64,000 nucleotides of DNA from Rodentibacter genomosp. 1. Its GTDB lineage: Bacteria; Pseudomonadota; Gammaproteobacteria; Enterobacterales; Pasteurellaceae. Location: assembly GCF_001999285.1 (NCBI RefSeq), contig NZ_MLHN01000016.1:34490-98489 (forward strand), given 5' to 3'. A program made the translations under genes and the position numbers. Below are positions 1 to 11,492 of the stretch, in pieces; within the stretch, counting starts at the first letter, position 1, and each line of letters begins with the position of its first letter. Below the pieces are notes generated by a model. That model had not been told where the DNA came from. It saw nothing but the letters and a program-made list of their open reading frames with translations, and searched no databases.

Positions 1-593
1 GAGAGCAAGCGGGTTTGCTAAATGCTAATCGTAAACGTTGGGCTGATATTGATCGGGCAACCGTTGCCTATGGCTATGGTATTACTGCAACGCCATTACA
101 AATGGCGCGAGCCTATGCTACATTGGGAAGTTTTGGCATTTATCGCCCTCTTTCTATTACCAAAGTTGATCCGCCTGTGATTGGGCAACGGGTTTTCTCT
201 GAGAAAACGACAAAAGAAATTGTGAATATGCTAGAACAAGTTGCGGTCAAAAATAAACGGGCTATGGTAGAGGGATACCGAGTGGGCGTGAAAACCGGTA
301 CCGCACGTAAAATTGAAAATGGTCGTTATGTGAATAAATATGTCGCATTTACCGCAGGTGTTGCGCCAATTAGTGATCCGCGTTATGCGCTTGTTATTTT
401 AATTAATGATCCAAAAGCCGGACAATATTATGGGGGCGCAGTATCTGCACCGGTATTCTCAAGTATTATGGGTTATGCCTTGCGTACAAATGGTATTGCA
501 CCGGATGCTGAAAGCACAGAAAAAACCGCAAAACGTACAGTTCGTATTACACCTCGTAAAGTTGAACAAAATCAAGTAGAACGGGTAAATTAA
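1..593 (+). CDS. ftsI: Peptidoglycan transpeptidase FtsI (PBP3), C-terminal part
   Basis: This is the 3' end of the division-specific penicillin-binding protein, which cross-links septal peptidoglycan in the periplasm. The frame is open from base 3 and starts upstream of the window, so only about the last 197 codons are present. The KTGTA box of the transpeptidase domain lies at 291-305, and the fragment runs through the end of that domain to a basic tail. murE follows after 9 bases, as in other gammaproteobacterial dcw clusters. The identification rests on the KTG motif, the surrounding sequence and the position directly before murE. The active-site SxxK and SxN motifs are outside the window. 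Confidence 0.95.
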   Translation, partial: EQAGLLNANRKRWADIDRATVAYGYGITATPLQMARAYATLGSFGIYRPLSITKVDPPVIGQRVFSEKTTKEIVNMLEQVAVKNKRAMVEGYRVGVKTGTARKIENGRYVNKYVAFTAGVAPISDPRYALVILINDPKAGQYYGGAVSAPVFSSIMGYALRTNGIAPDAESTEKTAKRTVRITPRKVEQNQVERVN

Positions 594-602
594 GGAAAAA
601 CA

Positions 603-2069
603 ATGAAAAAATTAACTGCACTTTTTAATTTGCCGTCACTTCCGGAACTTGATATTCATGAATTGGTTTTAGATAGCCGAAAAGTGAAAGCCGGTGATTT
701 ATTTGTTGCAATAAAAGGGCAACAAGTTGACGCAACTCGCTTTATTGAACAAGCCATTTTAGCTGGGGCAAGTGCGGTTGTCGCTGAAACCGATTCGGTA
801 GATGAGCATCTACGTATAAAATATCAACAGCAGGTACCGGTTATTTACTACGATAATTTATCGGCAAAGTTATCTGAAATTGCGGATAAGTTTTATGATT
901 ATCCTTCTAAAAAATTGACCCTTGTTGGGGTAACAGGTACAAATGGAAAAACGACAGTTTCTCAGTTGTTAGCACAGTGGGTTCAACAGTTAGGGCATAA
1001 ACCTGCGGTGATGGGAACAATTGGAAACGGATTATTAGGGCACATTGTTGAAGCTAAAAATACTACCGGGTCACCTGTTGAAATTCAATCTTCACTTGCT
1101 TCGTTTGTTGAGGCAGGGGCGGATTTTGCTGCGATTGAGGTATCTTCCCACGGCTTAGTTCAACATCGTGTAGAAGCACTTGATTTTAACGCCGCAATTT
1201 TTACTAATTTAAGCCGTGATCATCTAGATTATCACGGAACCATGGAAAACTATGCTCAAGCTAAAAAACGTTTTCTTTTTGAACTAAATCCCGAACTGAA
1301 AGTTGTGAATGCGGATGATTCTGTTGGTGCTGCATGGTTAGATGAATTACCAAAGGGTATTGCTGTCAGTATTCATGTAAATTTTCAACCAAAGACTGAG
1401 AAATGGTTAAAAGCGACATCAGTGAATTTTACCCAAGAAGGTGCAATCATTGATTTTGAATCCAGTTGGGGAAATGGAACGTTAAATAGCCCATTAATTG
1501 GGGCATTTAATGTGAGTAATCTGTTGCTGGTAATGGCAACGTTATTGGCATTGGGTTATTCATTGGATGACTTAATAAGTCATATTTCAAAATTAAAAGG
1601 AGTTCGTGGAAGAATGGAAATGATTAAAGTAAACGGAAAACCAGCTGTTATTGTTGACTATGCGCATACACCGGATGCGTTAGAGAAGGCGCTTATTGCT
1701 GCACGTGAACATTGCACAGGAAAACTTTGGTGTATTTTTGGTTGTGGCGGTGATCGTGATATAGGTAAACGCCCGTTAATGGCAAAGGTCGCAGAGCAAT
1801 TTGCGGATATGATTATTGTGACCAAAGACAATCCCCGTACAGAAGATCCTGATAAGATTGAAGCTGATATTGTTGCCGGTTTTAGCGATATGAATAAAGT
1901 AGGCTTAATTTCTGATCGTGAGCAGGCTATTGAATTTGCGATTCAAGGTGCGGGTGAAAATGATCTGATTGTGATTGCAGGAAAAGGGCATGAAGAGTAT
2001 CAAATTATTGGTAACGAAACTTTGCATTTTTCTGATCAAGAAACCGTCATGTTTTACTTAAATCAATAA
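603..2069 (+). CDS. murE: UDP-MurNAc-tripeptide synthetase MurE (meso-diaminopimelate adding)
   Basis: Cytoplasmic Mur ligase that adds meso-diaminopimelate to UDP-MurNAc-L-Ala-D-Glu using ATP. The 488-residue length is normal for the family. The ATP-binding P-loop GTNGKTT lies at residues 112-118, and the DNPR motif that marks specificity for diaminopimelate over lysine is near residue 409. The ATG follows a purine-rich AAGGAAAA ribosome site and sits 9 bases after ftsI, so it is probably co-transcribed and translated in step with it. I see no internal promoter. The two motifs and cluster position make the assignment secure. Confidence 0.97.
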   Translation: MKKLTALFNLPSLPELDIHELVLDSRKVKAGDLFVAIKGQQVDATRFIEQAILAGASAVVAETDSVDEHLRIKYQQQVPVIYYDNLSAKLSEIADKFYDYPSKKLTLVGVTGTNGKTTVSQLLAQWVQQLGHKPAVMGTIGNGLLGHIVEAKNTTGSPVEIQSSLASFVEAGADFAAIEVSSHGLVQHRVEALDFNAAIFTNLSRDHLDYHGTMENYAQAKKRFLFELNPELKVVNADDSVGAAWLDELPKGIAVSIHVNFQPKTEKWLKATSVNFTQEGAIIDFESSWGNGTLNSPLIGAFNVSNLLLVMATLLALGYSLDDLISHISKLKGVRGRMEMIKVNGKPAVIVDYAHTPDALEKALIAAREHCTGKLWCIFGCGGDRDIGKRPLMAKVAEQFADMIIVTKDNPRTEDPDKIEADIVAGFSDMNKVGLISDREQAIEFAIQGAGENDLIVIAGKGHEEYQIIGNETLHFSDQETVMFYLNQ

Positions 2070-2086
2070 ACGTATTTGACTTATTT

Positions 2087-3460
2087 ATGATTAATTTAAC
2101 CACGCAACAACTTGCTGAAGTTGTTAATGCTTCGTTGATGGGTAATGGGCAGATTGTTGTTGAGAATATCAATACGGATACACGTCAATCTGTGCCAAAT
2201 CACGTGTTTTTTGCATTAAAAGGCGAAACATTTGATGCTCATCAGTATCTTCATCAAGCAGTAGCACAGGGGGCTACTGCTTTGGTCGTTCAGAAAGCCG
2301 ATCCTACGATTCATATTCCACAACTTGTGGTTGAGAATACTCGGTTGGCATTGGGGCAATTGGCTAAATGGTTGCGTGAAAAAATTAACCCTCGTACAGT
2401 GGCAATGACAGGGTCTTCCGGTAAAACGACTGTAAAAGAAATGACAGCGAGTATTTTGCAACAAGCCGTAGGAAATCCGGAAGCGGTACTTTTCACTCAA
2501 GGCAATTTCAATAATGATATTGGAGTACCGCTCACTTTGTTACGTTTAGAAGAAAAACACCGTTTTGCGGTCATTGAACTAGGGGCAAATCATCAAGGTG
2601 AAATTGATTATACGGCAAAGCTTGCTCAGCCTGATGTGGCACTGATCAATAATATTGCTCCTGCTCATTTAGAAGGCTTTGGCTCTCTAGAGGGGGTTGC
2701 AAAGGCTAAAGGTGAAATTTATAGGGGATTAACATCTAATGGTATTGCGATTATCAATGCAGAGCATAATTACCTTGATATTTGGCAAAAAGAAATAGGT
2801 GAGCATCCGATCCAATATTTTAACGGAAAGGATTTTTACGCTGAAAATCTTCAATATCATGAACAAGGTTCGAGTTTTACATTAGTTTCACCGAAAGGAA
2901 AAGTTGAAATTAATTTACCTTATTTAGGTGTACATAACGTAAAAAATGCCTTGGCAGCGACCGCACTTTCAATGAATGTGGGGGCGGCTTTAACGGATGT
3001 AAAAAAGGGATTAGAGCAACGTTCTCAGGTAAAAGGTCGTTTGTTCCCTATTCAAGTTAATCACAATTTGCTCCTATTAGATGATACCTATAATGCGAAT
3101 CAAGATTCACTGTGTGCGGCAATTGATGTACTCAAAAATTATCCGGCCTTCCGTATTTTATGTGTGGGGGATATGAAAGAGTTGGGCGAAGATTCTCTTG
3201 ATATTCATCGTAAAGTAGGGCTGTACGCTAAGGAGGCTGCTTTGGATTTAGTTTGCTCTTTTGGCAATGAAAGTGCGGTCATTTCTGAGGCTGTTTTGGG
3301 AAAACATTTTGTCGATAAAGCCGAAATGGTAGATTTCTTGGTTCCGCTTATTGAGGAAAAATTGAAACAAGATCAATATGTTGTGGTACTAGGAAAAGGT
3401 TCCCGTTCAATGAAAATGGAAGATGTGATTTATTCATTAAAGGATAAAATTAAATGTTAG
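2087..3460 (+). CDS. murF: UDP-MurNAc-tripeptide:D-Ala-D-Ala ligase MurF
   Basis: Last cytoplasmic Mur ligase: it joins the D-Ala-D-Ala dipeptide to the UDP-MurNAc-tripeptide. It has 457 residues, standard for the family. The P-loop TGSSGKTT is at residues 108-115, followed by the Mur ligase central domain and a C-terminal domain with the [10 protein letters not shown] segment. The gene begins 17 bases after murE, and its 3' end overlaps the start of mraY by 7 bases, which suggests translational coupling. Its dipeptide substrate comes from ddlB in the same cluster. Confidence 0.97.
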   Translation: MINLTTQQLAEVVNASLMGNGQIVVENINTDTRQSVPNHVFFALKGETFDAHQYLHQAVAQGATALVVQKADPTIHIPQLVVENTRLALGQLAKWLREKINPRTVAMTGSSGKTTVKEMTASILQQAVGNPEAVLFTQGNFNNDIGVPLTLLRLEEKHRFAVIELGANHQGEIDYTAKLAQPDVALINNIAPAHLEGFGSLEGVAKAKGEIYRGLTSNGIAIINAEHNYLDIWQKEIGEHPIQYFNGKDFYAENLQYHEQGSSFTLVSPKGKVEINLPYLGVHNVKNALAATALSMNVGAALTDVKKGLEQRSQVKGRLFPIQVNHNLLLLDDTYNANQDSLCAAIDVLKNYPAFRILCVGDMKELGEDSLDIHRKVGLYAKEAALDLVCSFGNESAVISEAVLGKHFVDKAEMVDFLVPLIEEKLKQDQYVVVLGKGSRSMKMEDVIYSLKDKIKC

Positions 3461-4536
3461 TTTGGCTTGCTGAATTTCTTGTTCGTTATGAAACGGCGTT
3501 TAACGCAATCTCATATATTACCGTGCGCGCAATTCTTTCGTTATTGACCGCACTGATTATTTCACTTTGGATTGGCCCAAAAGTTATTAAACGCTTGCAA
3601 ATTTTAAAATTTGGCCAAGAGGTACGTAACGACGGTCCGGAAAGCCACTTTGCTAAAAAAGGCACGCCAACGATGGGGGGCGTGATGATCCTTTTTTCCA
3701 TTGGTGTCAGTACACTACTCTGGGCAAATTTAACCAATCCCTATGTGTGGGTTTGTCTATTTGTATTATTTGGTTATGGGGCAATCGGTTTTGTTGATGA
3801 TTATCGTAAAATTACTCGAAAAAATACGGATGGTCTAATTGCTCGTTGGAAATATTTTTGGATGTCAGTTGTGGCGCTGGTAGTGATTATTTGGTTGTAC
3901 TGGCTTGGACATGATACTGATGCAACTCGTTTAGTTGTTCCTTTCTTTAAAGATATTATGCCTCAATTAGGCTTGTTTTATATTGTGCTATCTTATTTTG
4001 TGATTGTTGGTACGGGGAATGCAGTAAATTTAACCGATGGACTAGATGGTTTGGCAATTATGCCGACCGCATTGGTCGCAGGGGCGTTTGCATTGATCGC
4101 ATGGGCAACAGGGAATGTAAATTTCGCTGGATACTTACACATTCCTTACATTAAATATAGCTCAGAGGTTGTTGTATTTTGTACCGCAATTGTTGGGGCT
4201 GGGTTAGGTTTTCTTTGGTTTAATACTTATCCTGCACAAGTGTTTATGGGGGATGTGGGCTCATTAGCATTAGGTGGTGCATTAGGTGTTGTTGCAATTT
4301 TAGTTCGTCAAGAGTTCTTATTAGTGATTATGGGCGGTGTGTTTGTGGTTGAGGCACTTTCTGTAATTCTACAAGTTGGCTCTTATAAGTTGCGTAAACA
4401 GCGTATTTTCCGCATGGCGCCTATTCATCATCATTTTGAATTGAAAGGTTGGCCGGAACCAAGAGTGATTATTCGGTTCTGGATCATTTCGTTGATATTA
4501 GTATTGATGGGACTGGTCACACTAAAACTACGTTGA
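3454..4536 (+). CDS. mraY: Phospho-MurNAc-pentapeptide transferase MraY (lipid I synthase)
   Basis: Integral inner-membrane enzyme that transfers phospho-MurNAc-pentapeptide to undecaprenyl phosphate to make lipid I. It has 360 residues, the same as E. coli MraY, and many hydrophobic segments. The family signatures are visible: VDDYRK near residue 114, LTDGLDGLA at 193-201 and the HHH cluster at 325-327. The start codon lies inside the last codons of murF. A 95-base gap with a potential hairpin separates it from murD, the largest gap between murE and murG. Confidence 0.97.
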   Translation: MLVWLAEFLVRYETAFNAISYITVRAILSLLTALIISLWIGPKVIKRLQILKFGQEVRNDGPESHFAKKGTPTMGGVMILFSIGVSTLLWANLTNPYVWVCLFVLFGYGAIGFVDDYRKITRKNTDGLIARWKYFWMSVVALVVIIWLYWLGHDTDATRLVVPFFKDIMPQLGLFYIVLSYFVIVGTGNAVNLTDGLDGLAIMPTALVAGAFALIAWATGNVNFAGYLHIPYIKYSSEVVVFCTAIVGAGLGFLWFNTYPAQVFMGDVGSLALGGALGVVAILVRQEFLLVIMGGVFVVEALSVILQVGSYKLRKQRIFRMAPIHHHFELKGWPEPRVIIRFWIISLILVLMGLVTLKLR

Positions 4537-4545
4537 TATTTATTG

Positions 4546-4591
4546 GGTTTCGCTCTGTCCTTATTGAGGGAAGTTAACTTTAACCGAAACC
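4546..4591 (+). other. Imperfect hairpin in the mraY-murD gap
   Basis: The arms GGTTTCG (4546-4552) and CGAAACC (4585-4591) are perfect complements around a 32-base interior. The interior contains its own short complementary pieces and a GTTAAC palindrome. No T tract follows, so it does not look like a classical intrinsic terminator. It may be an mRNA processing or attenuation structure, or have no function. Confidence 0.3.
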
Positions 4592-4631
4592 TGACCGAAT
4601 CATTATAAAGAATCAAAAAAGAAGAAATAAA

Positions 4632-5942
4632 ATGAGTCATTACCAAAATAAAACGATTACGGTTATTGGTCTAGGTAAGACAGGCTTATCTTGTGTTGAT
4701 TATCTCCAATCTCAACATGCCAATATTCGTGTTATGGATACGAGAAAAAATCCGCTAGGTGCTGATAAACTTGCCAAAAATATTCCGCTTCACACGGGAG
4801 GGTTAAATCAACAGTGGTTGAATGAAAGCGATATAATCATTATCAGCCCAGGACTTTCGGTAAAAACACCGGAAATTCAGACCGCACTTTCTGCCGGCGT
4901 GGAAGTTATCGGTGATATTGAATTATTCTGCCGAGCTGCGACTAAACCTATCGTGGGAATTACAGGATCAAATGGTAAAAGCACGGTAACGACACTCGTG
5001 TATGAAATGGCAAAGTCGGCAGGCATAAAAGTGGGAATGGGGGGAAATATCGGTATTCCCGCTTTATCGTTATTAAAAGAAGATGATGAGCTTTATGTGT
5101 TGGAATTATCAAGTTTCCAGTTAGAAACGACTTATAGCTTAAAAGCCTCCGCAGCAACGGTGCTAAATGTGACAGAAGATCATATGGATCGTTACGAGAA
5201 TTTGGAAGAATATCGCCAAGCCAAATTACGTATCTATCAGAATGCGGATGTCGCCGTTGTGAATGGCGAAGATCAACTAACTGTTGGCGAAGGTGAAAAT
5301 CAAGCAGAACAGATTTTGTCTTTTGCAGAACATCATGGGGATTATTGGATCAGAACAGAAAAAGGTAAACAGTATTTAATGGTGAAAAATGAGGTGCTTT
5401 TACCTTGCGAAGACGTGGGGCTTGTTGGGCGGCATAATTATATGAATATTCTTGCGGCAACGGCGTTAGCACAATCGGTAGGGATAGATCTAGAAGCAAT
5501 TCGTACCACACTTCGTCACTTTAAAGGCTTGGATCACCGTTTTCAACTGGTGCATAACGCAAATGGGGTACGCTGGATCAATGATTCTAAGGCAACAAAT
5601 GTTGGTAGTACTATCGCCGCACTGACGGGGTTATTTGTAGAAGGCAAATTGCATTTGTTACTAGGGGGAGATGGTAAAGGCGCTGATTTTTCAGAATTGG
5701 CAACCTTGATTAATCAACCCCATATTATTTGTTATTGTTTTGGTCGTGATGGGGCGGAATTAGTAAAACTTTCTTCGCAAGGCTATTTGTTTGAAACCAT
5801 GGAACAAGCGATTGAGTTTTTACGCCCAACACTAAAAACCGGTGATATCGTATTATTGTCACCGGCTTGTGCAAGTCTTGATCAGTTTGCTTCTTTTGAA
5901 AAGCGTGGTGAGGAATTTAGCCGTTTAGCAAAATTAAATTAA
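4632..5942 (+). CDS. murD: UDP-MurNAc-L-alanine:D-glutamate ligase MurD
   Basis: Cytoplasmic ligase adding D-glutamate to UDP-MurNAc-L-alanine. It is 436 residues long, matching the family. The N-terminal nucleotide-sugar fold begins with the GLGKTGLSC segment and the P-loop GSNGKST lies at residues 112-118. The C-terminal domain ends with the conserved LLSPACASLDQF region. A ribosome site (AAGAAGAAA) precedes the ATG. An uptake-signal core lies inside the gene near 4875. ftsW follows after 11 bases. Confidence 0.97.
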   Translation: MSHYQNKTITVIGLGKTGLSCVDYLQSQHANIRVMDTRKNPLGADKLAKNIPLHTGGLNQQWLNESDIIIISPGLSVKTPEIQTALSAGVEVIGDIELFCRAATKPIVGITGSNGKSTVTTLVYEMAKSAGIKVGMGGNIGIPALSLLKEDDELYVLELSSFQLETTYSLKASAATVLNVTEDHMDRYENLEEYRQAKLRIYQNADVAVVNGEDQLTVGEGENQAEQILSFAEHHGDYWIRTEKGKQYLMVKNEVLLPCEDVGLVGRHNYMNILAATALAQSVGIDLEAIRTTLRHFKGLDHRFQLVHNANGVRWINDSKATNVGSTIAALTGLFVEGKLHLLLGGDGKGADFSELATLINQPHIICYCFGRDGAELVKLSSQGYLFETMEQAIEFLRPTLKTGDIVLLSPACASLDQFASFEKRGEEFSRLAKLN

Positions 5943-5953
5943 TAAATAGAACG

Positions 5954-7138
5954 ATGGAATTTATTCAGAAAATTAAACACAATCTTGATGATTGGACTCG
6001 AATTACGCCTCAAGGATTGCTATATGATCGGGCATTATTCTTGCTTTTTGTAATTTTATTAATTGTTGGTTTGGTTGCAGTAACATCTGCTTCTATCCCT
6101 TATAGTTCAAGATTATTTAATGATGCTTTTTATTTTGCAAAACGTGATGCACTTTATGTTTCTCTTTCTCTTTTGACTTGCTATTTCACCATGCAAATTT
6201 CCACCCAGAAATGGGAAAAATGGCATGTAAATATCTTTTTCCTGGCCATCGCTTTGCTGATTGCTGTACTCATTGTGGGCTCATCTGTAAATGGTGCAAA
6301 ACGTTGGATTTCCCTCGGAATCCTTAATTTCCAACCGGCAGAGTTTGCTAAACTTGCACTAACCTGTTTTTTAGCCGGTTATTTTACCCGACGTTATGAT
6401 GAGGTGCGGGTAAATAAGCTAAGTGCTTTTAAACCCTTTATTGTAATGGGCGTACTGGGAGTTTTCTTACTGAAACAACCAGATTTAGGTAGTACCGTGG
6501 TATTGTTTGTGATTACCTTTGGGATGCTTTTTATTGTTGGCGCAAACTTTTGGCAATTTATCGGTTTAATTGGAACCGGTACATTATTATTTATATGGTT
6601 AGTCATTTCCGAATCTTATCGTTTTAACCGTTTTATTGGTTTTCTAGAGCCTTTTAAAGATCCTTATGGAAAAGGTTTCCAACTTACCAATTCACTGATG
6701 GCATTTGGTCGTGGAGAAATTACGGGAGAGGGGCTCGGTAACTCTATTCAAAAATTAGATTACTTACCGGAAGCGCATACGGATTTTATTATGGCAATTA
6801 TTGGTGAAGAATTCGGGTTTATCGGTATTTTAGTCGTCGTGTTTTTATTAGGATTATTAGTATTCCGAACACTAAAAATCGGGCGTGAATCGTTGTTGTT
6901 AGAACAGCGTTTCCGAGGATTTTTTGCCTTTGGTATCGGTTTTTGGATTTTCTTCCAAGGTTTTGTGAATTTAGGAATGGCACTTGGGATGTTGCCAACG
7001 AAAGGGTTGACTTTCCCATTAGTGAGTTACGGCGGTTCGAGTATTATGATTATGTCGGCCACCATTGGTATTTTGCTTCGTATTGACCACGAAAACCGTT
7101 TACAACATGGTGGACAAGCACACTTGCGTGACGATTAG
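5954..7138 (+). CDS. ftsW: Septal peptidoglycan polymerase FtsW (SEDS family)
   Basis: Multi-pass inner-membrane glycosyltransferase of the SEDS family that polymerises septal glycan with FtsI. It has 394 residues with about ten hydrophobic segments. Conserved SEDS features include the VNGAKRWI segment after the fourth hydrophobic stretch, the KQPDLGST motif, the long periplasmic loop ending in LPEAHTDFI, and the C-terminal [17 protein letters not shown]. Its partner FtsI lies at the start of the window. murG starts 8 bases downstream. Confidence 0.96.
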   Translation: MEFIQKIKHNLDDWTRITPQGLLYDRALFLLFVILLIVGLVAVTSASIPYSSRLFNDAFYFAKRDALYVSLSLLTCYFTMQISTQKWEKWHVNIFFLAIALLIAVLIVGSSVNGAKRWISLGILNFQPAEFAKLALTCFLAGYFTRRYDEVRVNKLSAFKPFIVMGVLGVFLLKQPDLGSTVVLFVITFGMLFIVGANFWQFIGLIGTGTLLFIWLVISESYRFNRFIGFLEPFKDPYGKGFQLTNSLMAFGRGEITGEGLGNSIQKLDYLPEAHTDFIMAIIGEEFGFIGILVVVFLLGLLVFRTLKIGRESLLLEQRFRGFFAFGIGFWIFFQGFVNLGMALGMLPTKGLTFPLVSYGGSSIMIMSATIGILLRIDHENRLQHGGQAHLRDD

Positions 7139-7146
7139 GAATAAAA

Positions 7147-8205
7147 ATGAATAAACAGAAAAAATTATTAGTTATGGCTGGGGGAACGGGAGGTCATATT
7201 TTTCCTGCTGTTGCGGTAGCGCAAACTTTACAAAAGCAGGGGTGGGATATTTGTTGGTTGGGGACAAAAGATCGAATGGAAGCCCAAATTGTCCCTAAGC
7301 ATGGTATTCCGCTCCGTTTTATTCAAATTTCCGGTTTACGTGGTAAAGGGATTAAAGCACTACTTACGGCACCTTATGCTATTTTTCGGGCAGTGCTTCA
7401 AGCGAAAAAAATTATTCAAGAGGAAAAGCCTGATGCGGTGCTTGGTATGGGCGGTTATGTTTCCGGGCCGGGTGGTGTGGCAGCAAAACTTTGTGGGGTA
7501 CCCATTATTTTACACGAACAGAATGCAATTGCGGGTTTAACAAATAAATGGCTTGCCAAAATTGCAACTCGTGTATTACAAGGTTTTCCTAATGCATTTC
7601 CAAATGCTGAAGTGGTTGGGAATCCGGTTCGTCAGGATTTCTTTAATATGGTTATACCTGAGGTGCGTTTTGCTGACCGTAGTGAAAAACTAAGAGTGCT
7701 AGTGGTGGGCGGTAGTCAGGGGGCGCGTGTATTGAACCACACATTGCCAAAAGTGGTTGAACAACTAGCAAGTAAATTAGAGGTTCGCCATCAAGTCGGG
7801 AAAGGTATGGTCGAAAGTGTGATGGCGCGCTATGGTGAAAATGCATCGCAAGTAAAAATAACAGAATTTATTGATGATATGGCTGAGGCTTATTCATGGG
7901 CGGATGTTGTAATTTGTCGTTCAGGAGCCTTAACCGTGTGTGAAATTGCGGCAGTAGGGGCGGCAGCAATTTTTGTTCCATTTCAGCATAAGGACAAACA
8001 ACAATACCTTAATGCCAGATATCTCGCTGATGTAGGGGCGGCTAAAATTGTGGAACAGGCCGATTTAACACCTGAAATTTTGATTAATTATTTGCAGAAT
8101 TTTACTCGAAATGAGCTTTTACAAATGGCAATGAAAGCCAAGACCATGTCCACACCATTTGCTACACAGCGTGTTGCTGACGTGATTATTGAAAATGCAA
8201 AATAA
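7147..8205 (+). CDS. murG: Lipid II synthase MurG (GlcNAc transferase)
   Basis: Peripheral membrane GT28 glycosyltransferase that adds GlcNAc to lipid I on the cytoplasmic face. It has 352 residues, close to E. coli MurG at 355. The first glycine-rich loop GGTGGH is at residues 12-17, a second one (GGSQGA) is near residue 190, and the UDP-GlcNAc binding segment [13 protein letters not shown] is in the C-terminal domain. It is tightly packed after ftsW. The 77-base gap to murC carries an uptake-signal core at about 8229. Confidence 0.97.
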   Translation: MNKQKKLLVMAGGTGGHIFPAVAVAQTLQKQGWDICWLGTKDRMEAQIVPKHGIPLRFIQISGLRGKGIKALLTAPYAIFRAVLQAKKIIQEEKPDAVLGMGGYVSGPGGVAAKLCGVPIILHEQNAIAGLTNKWLAKIATRVLQGFPNAFPNAEVVGNPVRQDFFNMVIPEVRFADRSEKLRVLVVGGSQGARVLNHTLPKVVEQLASKLEVRHQVGKGMVESVMARYGENASQVKITEFIDDMAEAYSWADVVICRSGALTVCEIAAVGAAAIFVPFQHKDKQQYLNARYLADVGAAKIVEQADLTPEILINYLQNFTRNELLQMAMKAKTMSTPFATQRVADVIIENAK

Positions 8206-8282
8206 TATAAAAATCCTTTGGAATTTTGACCGCACTTTTGGAAAAGGTGACAATTTTTATTAAAGGATATAAGGAAAAGAAA

Positions 8283-9710
8283 ATGAAACATTCTTACGAA
8301 GAAATTAGAAAAATAATCCCCGAAATGCGACGTGTTCAACAAATTCATTTTATTGGCATTGGCGGTGCAGGTATGAGTGGTATTGCTGAAATTCTTTTAA
8401 ATGAAGGTTATCGAATTTCAGGCTCGGATATTGCCGATAGCGTGGTGACGCAACGTCTTGTACAAGCCGGGGCTAAGGTTTTTATTGGACATTCAGCCTC
8501 AAATATTGAGGGGGCAAGCGTTGTGGTGGTATCCAGTGCGATTTGTGAGGATAATCCTGAACTTATTGCCGCAACACAAAAACGTATTCCTGTTATTCAG
8601 CGAGCGCAAATGTTGGCAGAAATTATGCGTTTCCGCCACGGTATTGCAGTGGCTGGAACCCATGGAAAAACAACCACGACTGCGATGATTTCAATGATTT
8701 ATACCCAAGCGAAATTAGACCCAACATTTGTCAATGGTGGGTTAGTGAAATCAGCCGGAAAAAATGCACATCTTGGTGTAAGTCGTTATTTAATAGCGGA
8801 AGCGGATGAAAGTGATGCGTCCTTCTTACATTTGCAACCTATGGTATCGGTAGTGACCAATATGGAGCCGGATCATATGGATACTTATGAAGGCGATTTT
8901 GAAAAAATGAAAGCCACTTATGTGAAATTTCTACACAATTTGCCCTTCTATGGTTTATCGGTAATGTGTGCCGATGATCCGGTATTGATGGAATTAGTGC
9001 CAAGAGTAGGACGACAAGTGGTGACTTATGGTTTTAATGAGAACGCTGATTATCGAATAGAGGATTATGAACAAACCGGTTTCCAAGGACATTATGTAGT
9101 CATTTGTCCGAATGGCGAACGTATTAATGTGTTGTTAAATGTACCGGGTAAACATAATGCGTTAAATGCAACAGCGGCACTTGCAGTAGCAAAAGAGGAA
9201 GGGATTGGTAATGAAGCAATTTTGGAAGCTCTCGCCGATTTCCAAGGTGCAGGGCGTCGTTTCGATCAATTAGGTGAATTTATTCGTCCAAATGGAAAAG
9301 TTCGTCTAGTGGATGATTATGGACACCACCCGACGGAGGTTGGGGTCACGATTAAGGCAGCCCGTGAAGGCTGGGTGGGGAAACGTGTTGTGATGATTTT
9401 CCAACCGCACCGTTATTCACGTACCCGTGATTTATTTGATGATTTTGTTCAAGTCCTTTCACAAGTGGATGCGCTCATTATGCTAGATGTCTATGCTGCC
9501 GGCGAATCGCCAATTGTTGGGGCAGACAGCAAAGCACTCTGTCGCTCAATCCGTAATTTAGGAAAGGTTGATCCGATTTTAGTTTCTGATACCGAACAAT
9601 TAGGTGAGGTACTTGATCAAATTATTCAAGATGGTGATTTGGTATTGGCACAAGGGGCGGGGAGCGTGAGTAAAATTTCTCGTAATTTAGCCGAATCTTG
9701 GAAAAATTAA
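8283..9710 (+). CDS. murC: UDP-MurNAc:L-alanine ligase MurC
   Basis: First of the Mur ligases, adding L-alanine to UDP-MurNAc. I choose the ATG at 8283, giving 475 residues, because it follows an AAGGAAAAG ribosome site and places the conserved [15 protein letters not shown] segment (residues 13-31) at the usual distance from the N-terminus. An ATG at 8226 in the same frame would add 19 residues encoded partly by an uptake signal, which looks non-coding. The P-loop GTHGKTT is at residues 125-131. Confidence 0.96.
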   Translation: MKHSYEEIRKIIPEMRRVQQIHFIGIGGAGMSGIAEILLNEGYRISGSDIADSVVTQRLVQAGAKVFIGHSASNIEGASVVVVSSAICEDNPELIAATQKRIPVIQRAQMLAEIMRFRHGIAVAGTHGKTTTTAMISMIYTQAKLDPTFVNGGLVKSAGKNAHLGVSRYLIAEADESDASFLHLQPMVSVVTNMEPDHMDTYEGDFEKMKATYVKFLHNLPFYGLSVMCADDPVLMELVPRVGRQVVTYGFNENADYRIEDYEQTGFQGHYVVICPNGERINVLLNVPGKHNALNATAALAVAKEEGIGNEAILEALADFQGAGRRFDQLGEFIRPNGKVRLVDDYGHHPTEVGVTIKAAREGWVGKRVVMIFQPHRYSRTRDLFDDFVQVLSQVDALIMLDVYAAGESPIVGADSKALCRSIRNLGKVDPILVSDTEQLGEVLDQIIQDGDLVLAQGAGSVSKISRNLAESWKN

Positions 9711-9784
9711 TGTTGTGATATGAATTAATGTTCATATATGAAAAGCCAAATCGTAACAAAAAATTATAATGGTAGGATAAAAAG

Positions 9785-10705
9785 ATGAATTTAAAACAAG
9801 AAAAAATAGCTGTTTTATTAGGAGGAACATCTGCTGAACGTGAGGTTTCGTTAAATTCCGGTAAAGCAGTATTAGACGCTCTTATCGCTCAAGGTTATGA
9901 TGCTCATCCGATTGATCCGAAAGAATATAATGTGGCAAATCTTAAAAAAGACGGTTTTGATCGTGTATTCAATATTTTGCATGGTCGGGGCGGTGAAGAC
10001 GGTACGATGCAGGGGTTGTTGGAGCAAATTGGTTTACCCTATACCGGTTGTAGCGTGATGGCATCCGCGTTAACGATGGATAAAATGCGTACCAAAATGT
10101 TATGGAAAGCCTTTGGTTTACCTGTGGCTGATATGGAAGTGGTAACACGCGAGACTATTGAGCAGTTAGATACGAAAGCAATTGTGGAAAAATTAGGTTT
10201 ACCCTTAATGGTTAAACCTTCATTAGAAGGATCGAGCGTAGGATTAACAAAGGTTAGCCGTGAAGAAGATCTGAAAAGTGCGGTCGAATTTGCACTTAAA
10301 TTTGATAATACTATCCTGATTGAAGAATGGCTTGCAGGTGATGAATTGACCGTACCGGTTTTAGGTGAGCAAGTGTTACCGGCAGTACGTATTGTACCTG
10401 AAGGTGAGTTTTACGATTACGAGGCAAAATATATTTCCGATAATACCCAGTATTTTTGCCCTGCCGGCTTGACACCCGAACGTGAGCAGGAATTAGCTGT
10501 ATTAGTGAAACGGGCATATGATGCAGTAGGGTGCCGAGGGTGGAGTCGTATTGATGTGATGTGTGATGCAAAAGGTGATTTTCGTTTAGTTGAAGTTAAT
10601 ACTAATCCGGGGATGACAAGCCATAGCTTATTTCCTAAATCAGCGGCGACAGTGGGCATTTCTTTTGAACAACTGGTTGTGAAAATTTTGGAGCTGAGTG
10701 CGTAA
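9785..10705 (+). CDS. ddlB: D-alanine:D-alanine ligase DdlB
   Basis: ATP-grasp ligase making the D-Ala-D-Ala dipeptide used by MurF. It has 306 residues, as in E. coli DdlB. It opens with the [11 protein letters not shown] motif (residues 13-23), has the [10 protein letters not shown] loop in the ATP-binding domain, and the [12 protein letters not shown] metal and substrate motif near the C-terminus. The stop codon shares its last A with the start of ftsQ (TAATG), so the two are probably translationally coupled. The 74-base gap from murC holds a small hairpin (9718-9737) without a T tract. Confidence 0.97.
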   Translation: MNLKQEKIAVLLGGTSAEREVSLNSGKAVLDALIAQGYDAHPIDPKEYNVANLKKDGFDRVFNILHGRGGEDGTMQGLLEQIGLPYTGCSVMASALTMDKMRTKMLWKAFGLPVADMEVVTRETIEQLDTKAIVEKLGLPLMVKPSLEGSSVGLTKVSREEDLKSAVEFALKFDNTILIEEWLAGDELTVPVLGEQVLPAVRIVPEGEFYDYEAKYISDNTQYFCPAGLTPEREQELAVLVKRAYDAVGCRGWSRIDVMCDAKGDFRLVEVNTNPGMTSHSLFPKSAATVGISFEQLVVKILELSA

Positions 10706-11469
10706 TGAATGTACTGAAACGCAAAAGTACGTCAAATGTTCGATATGGTGAATCAACCTTTAAATATCTTATACAAATTCGCTTGTTGATTGTGCTATTG
10801 TGTGTCGGGGTTGGCTATTTCGTTTATTCAAATTGGCAGGATTGGTTAGAAAGTTTTGATTCAAAGCCGATTACTGCCTATGCATTAGTCGGGAAAACAG
10901 AATTTACGGATTATGCGGATGTGAAAGACGTACTTCTGAAAATGGGGGATCTAAAAGGTTTTTGGGGACAAGATGTTAAGGCTGTTCAAGAACAGCTGGA
11001 AACGTTACCTTGGGTGAAAGGGGCGGTTGTTCGTAAGGTTTGGCCTAATCGTCTGAGTATTTGGTTGACGGAGTATATGCCGGTGGCAATTTGGAATAAA
11101 ACAGAGTTCGTTACAAAAGATGGGACAGTTTTTCAGTTGCCAATGGAACGTTTGAAAAATAAGACATTACCTTATTTAGGCGGGCCTGATTACCAGAGCT
11201 TAAAAGTACTTGAAGCTTGGAACCAGATTTATGCAGACTTTAAAGCAAAAAATTTAAACGTAAAAGGCATCACAATTGACGAGCGGGGCGCATGGCAAGT
11301 GACTCTTGATAATGATATAGTACTGAAACTTGGGCGAGGCGCATGGAAATCAAAATTGGAGCGTTTTGTGACAATTTATCCACAAATTGAAGTATCGGAA
11401 AATAAACGAATTGGCTATGTGGATTTACGGTATAGCTCGGGCGCTGCGGTGGGAATGGTCGATAAATAA
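10705..11469 (+). CDS. ftsQ: Cell division protein FtsQ
   Basis: Bitopic inner-membrane divisome protein that links early and late division proteins with FtsB and FtsL. It has 254 residues: a basic cytoplasmic tail, one membrane segment near residues 27-45, then a periplasmic POTRA domain followed by the beta domain ending in RIGYVDLRYSSGAAV, a hallmark of FtsQ. The start overlaps the ddlB stop by one base. It is shorter than E. coli FtsQ (276 residues) but complete. Confidence 0.95.
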   Translation: MNVLKRKSTSNVRYGESTFKYLIQIRLLIVLLCVGVGYFVYSNWQDWLESFDSKPITAYALVGKTEFTDYADVKDVLLKMGDLKGFWGQDVKAVQEQLETLPWVKGAVVRKVWPNRLSIWLTEYMPVAIWNKTEFVTKDGTVFQLPMERLKNKTLPYLGGPDYQSLKVLEAWNQIYADFKAKNLNVKGITIDERGAWQVTLDNDIVLKLGRGAWKSKLERFVTIYPQIEVSENKRIGYVDLRYSSGAAVGMVDK

Positions 11470-11492
11470 AAATTCGGTGGGTGTAATAGATA

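Noticed and set aside
2216..2500. Minus-strand frame of 94 codons inside murF
   Set aside because: Antisense shadow; murF motifs cover the same bases.
8226..8282. Upstream in-frame ATG for murC
   Set aside because: The extra 19 residues are encoded across an uptake signal and lack a ribosome site; the ATG at 8283 matches the family N-terminus.
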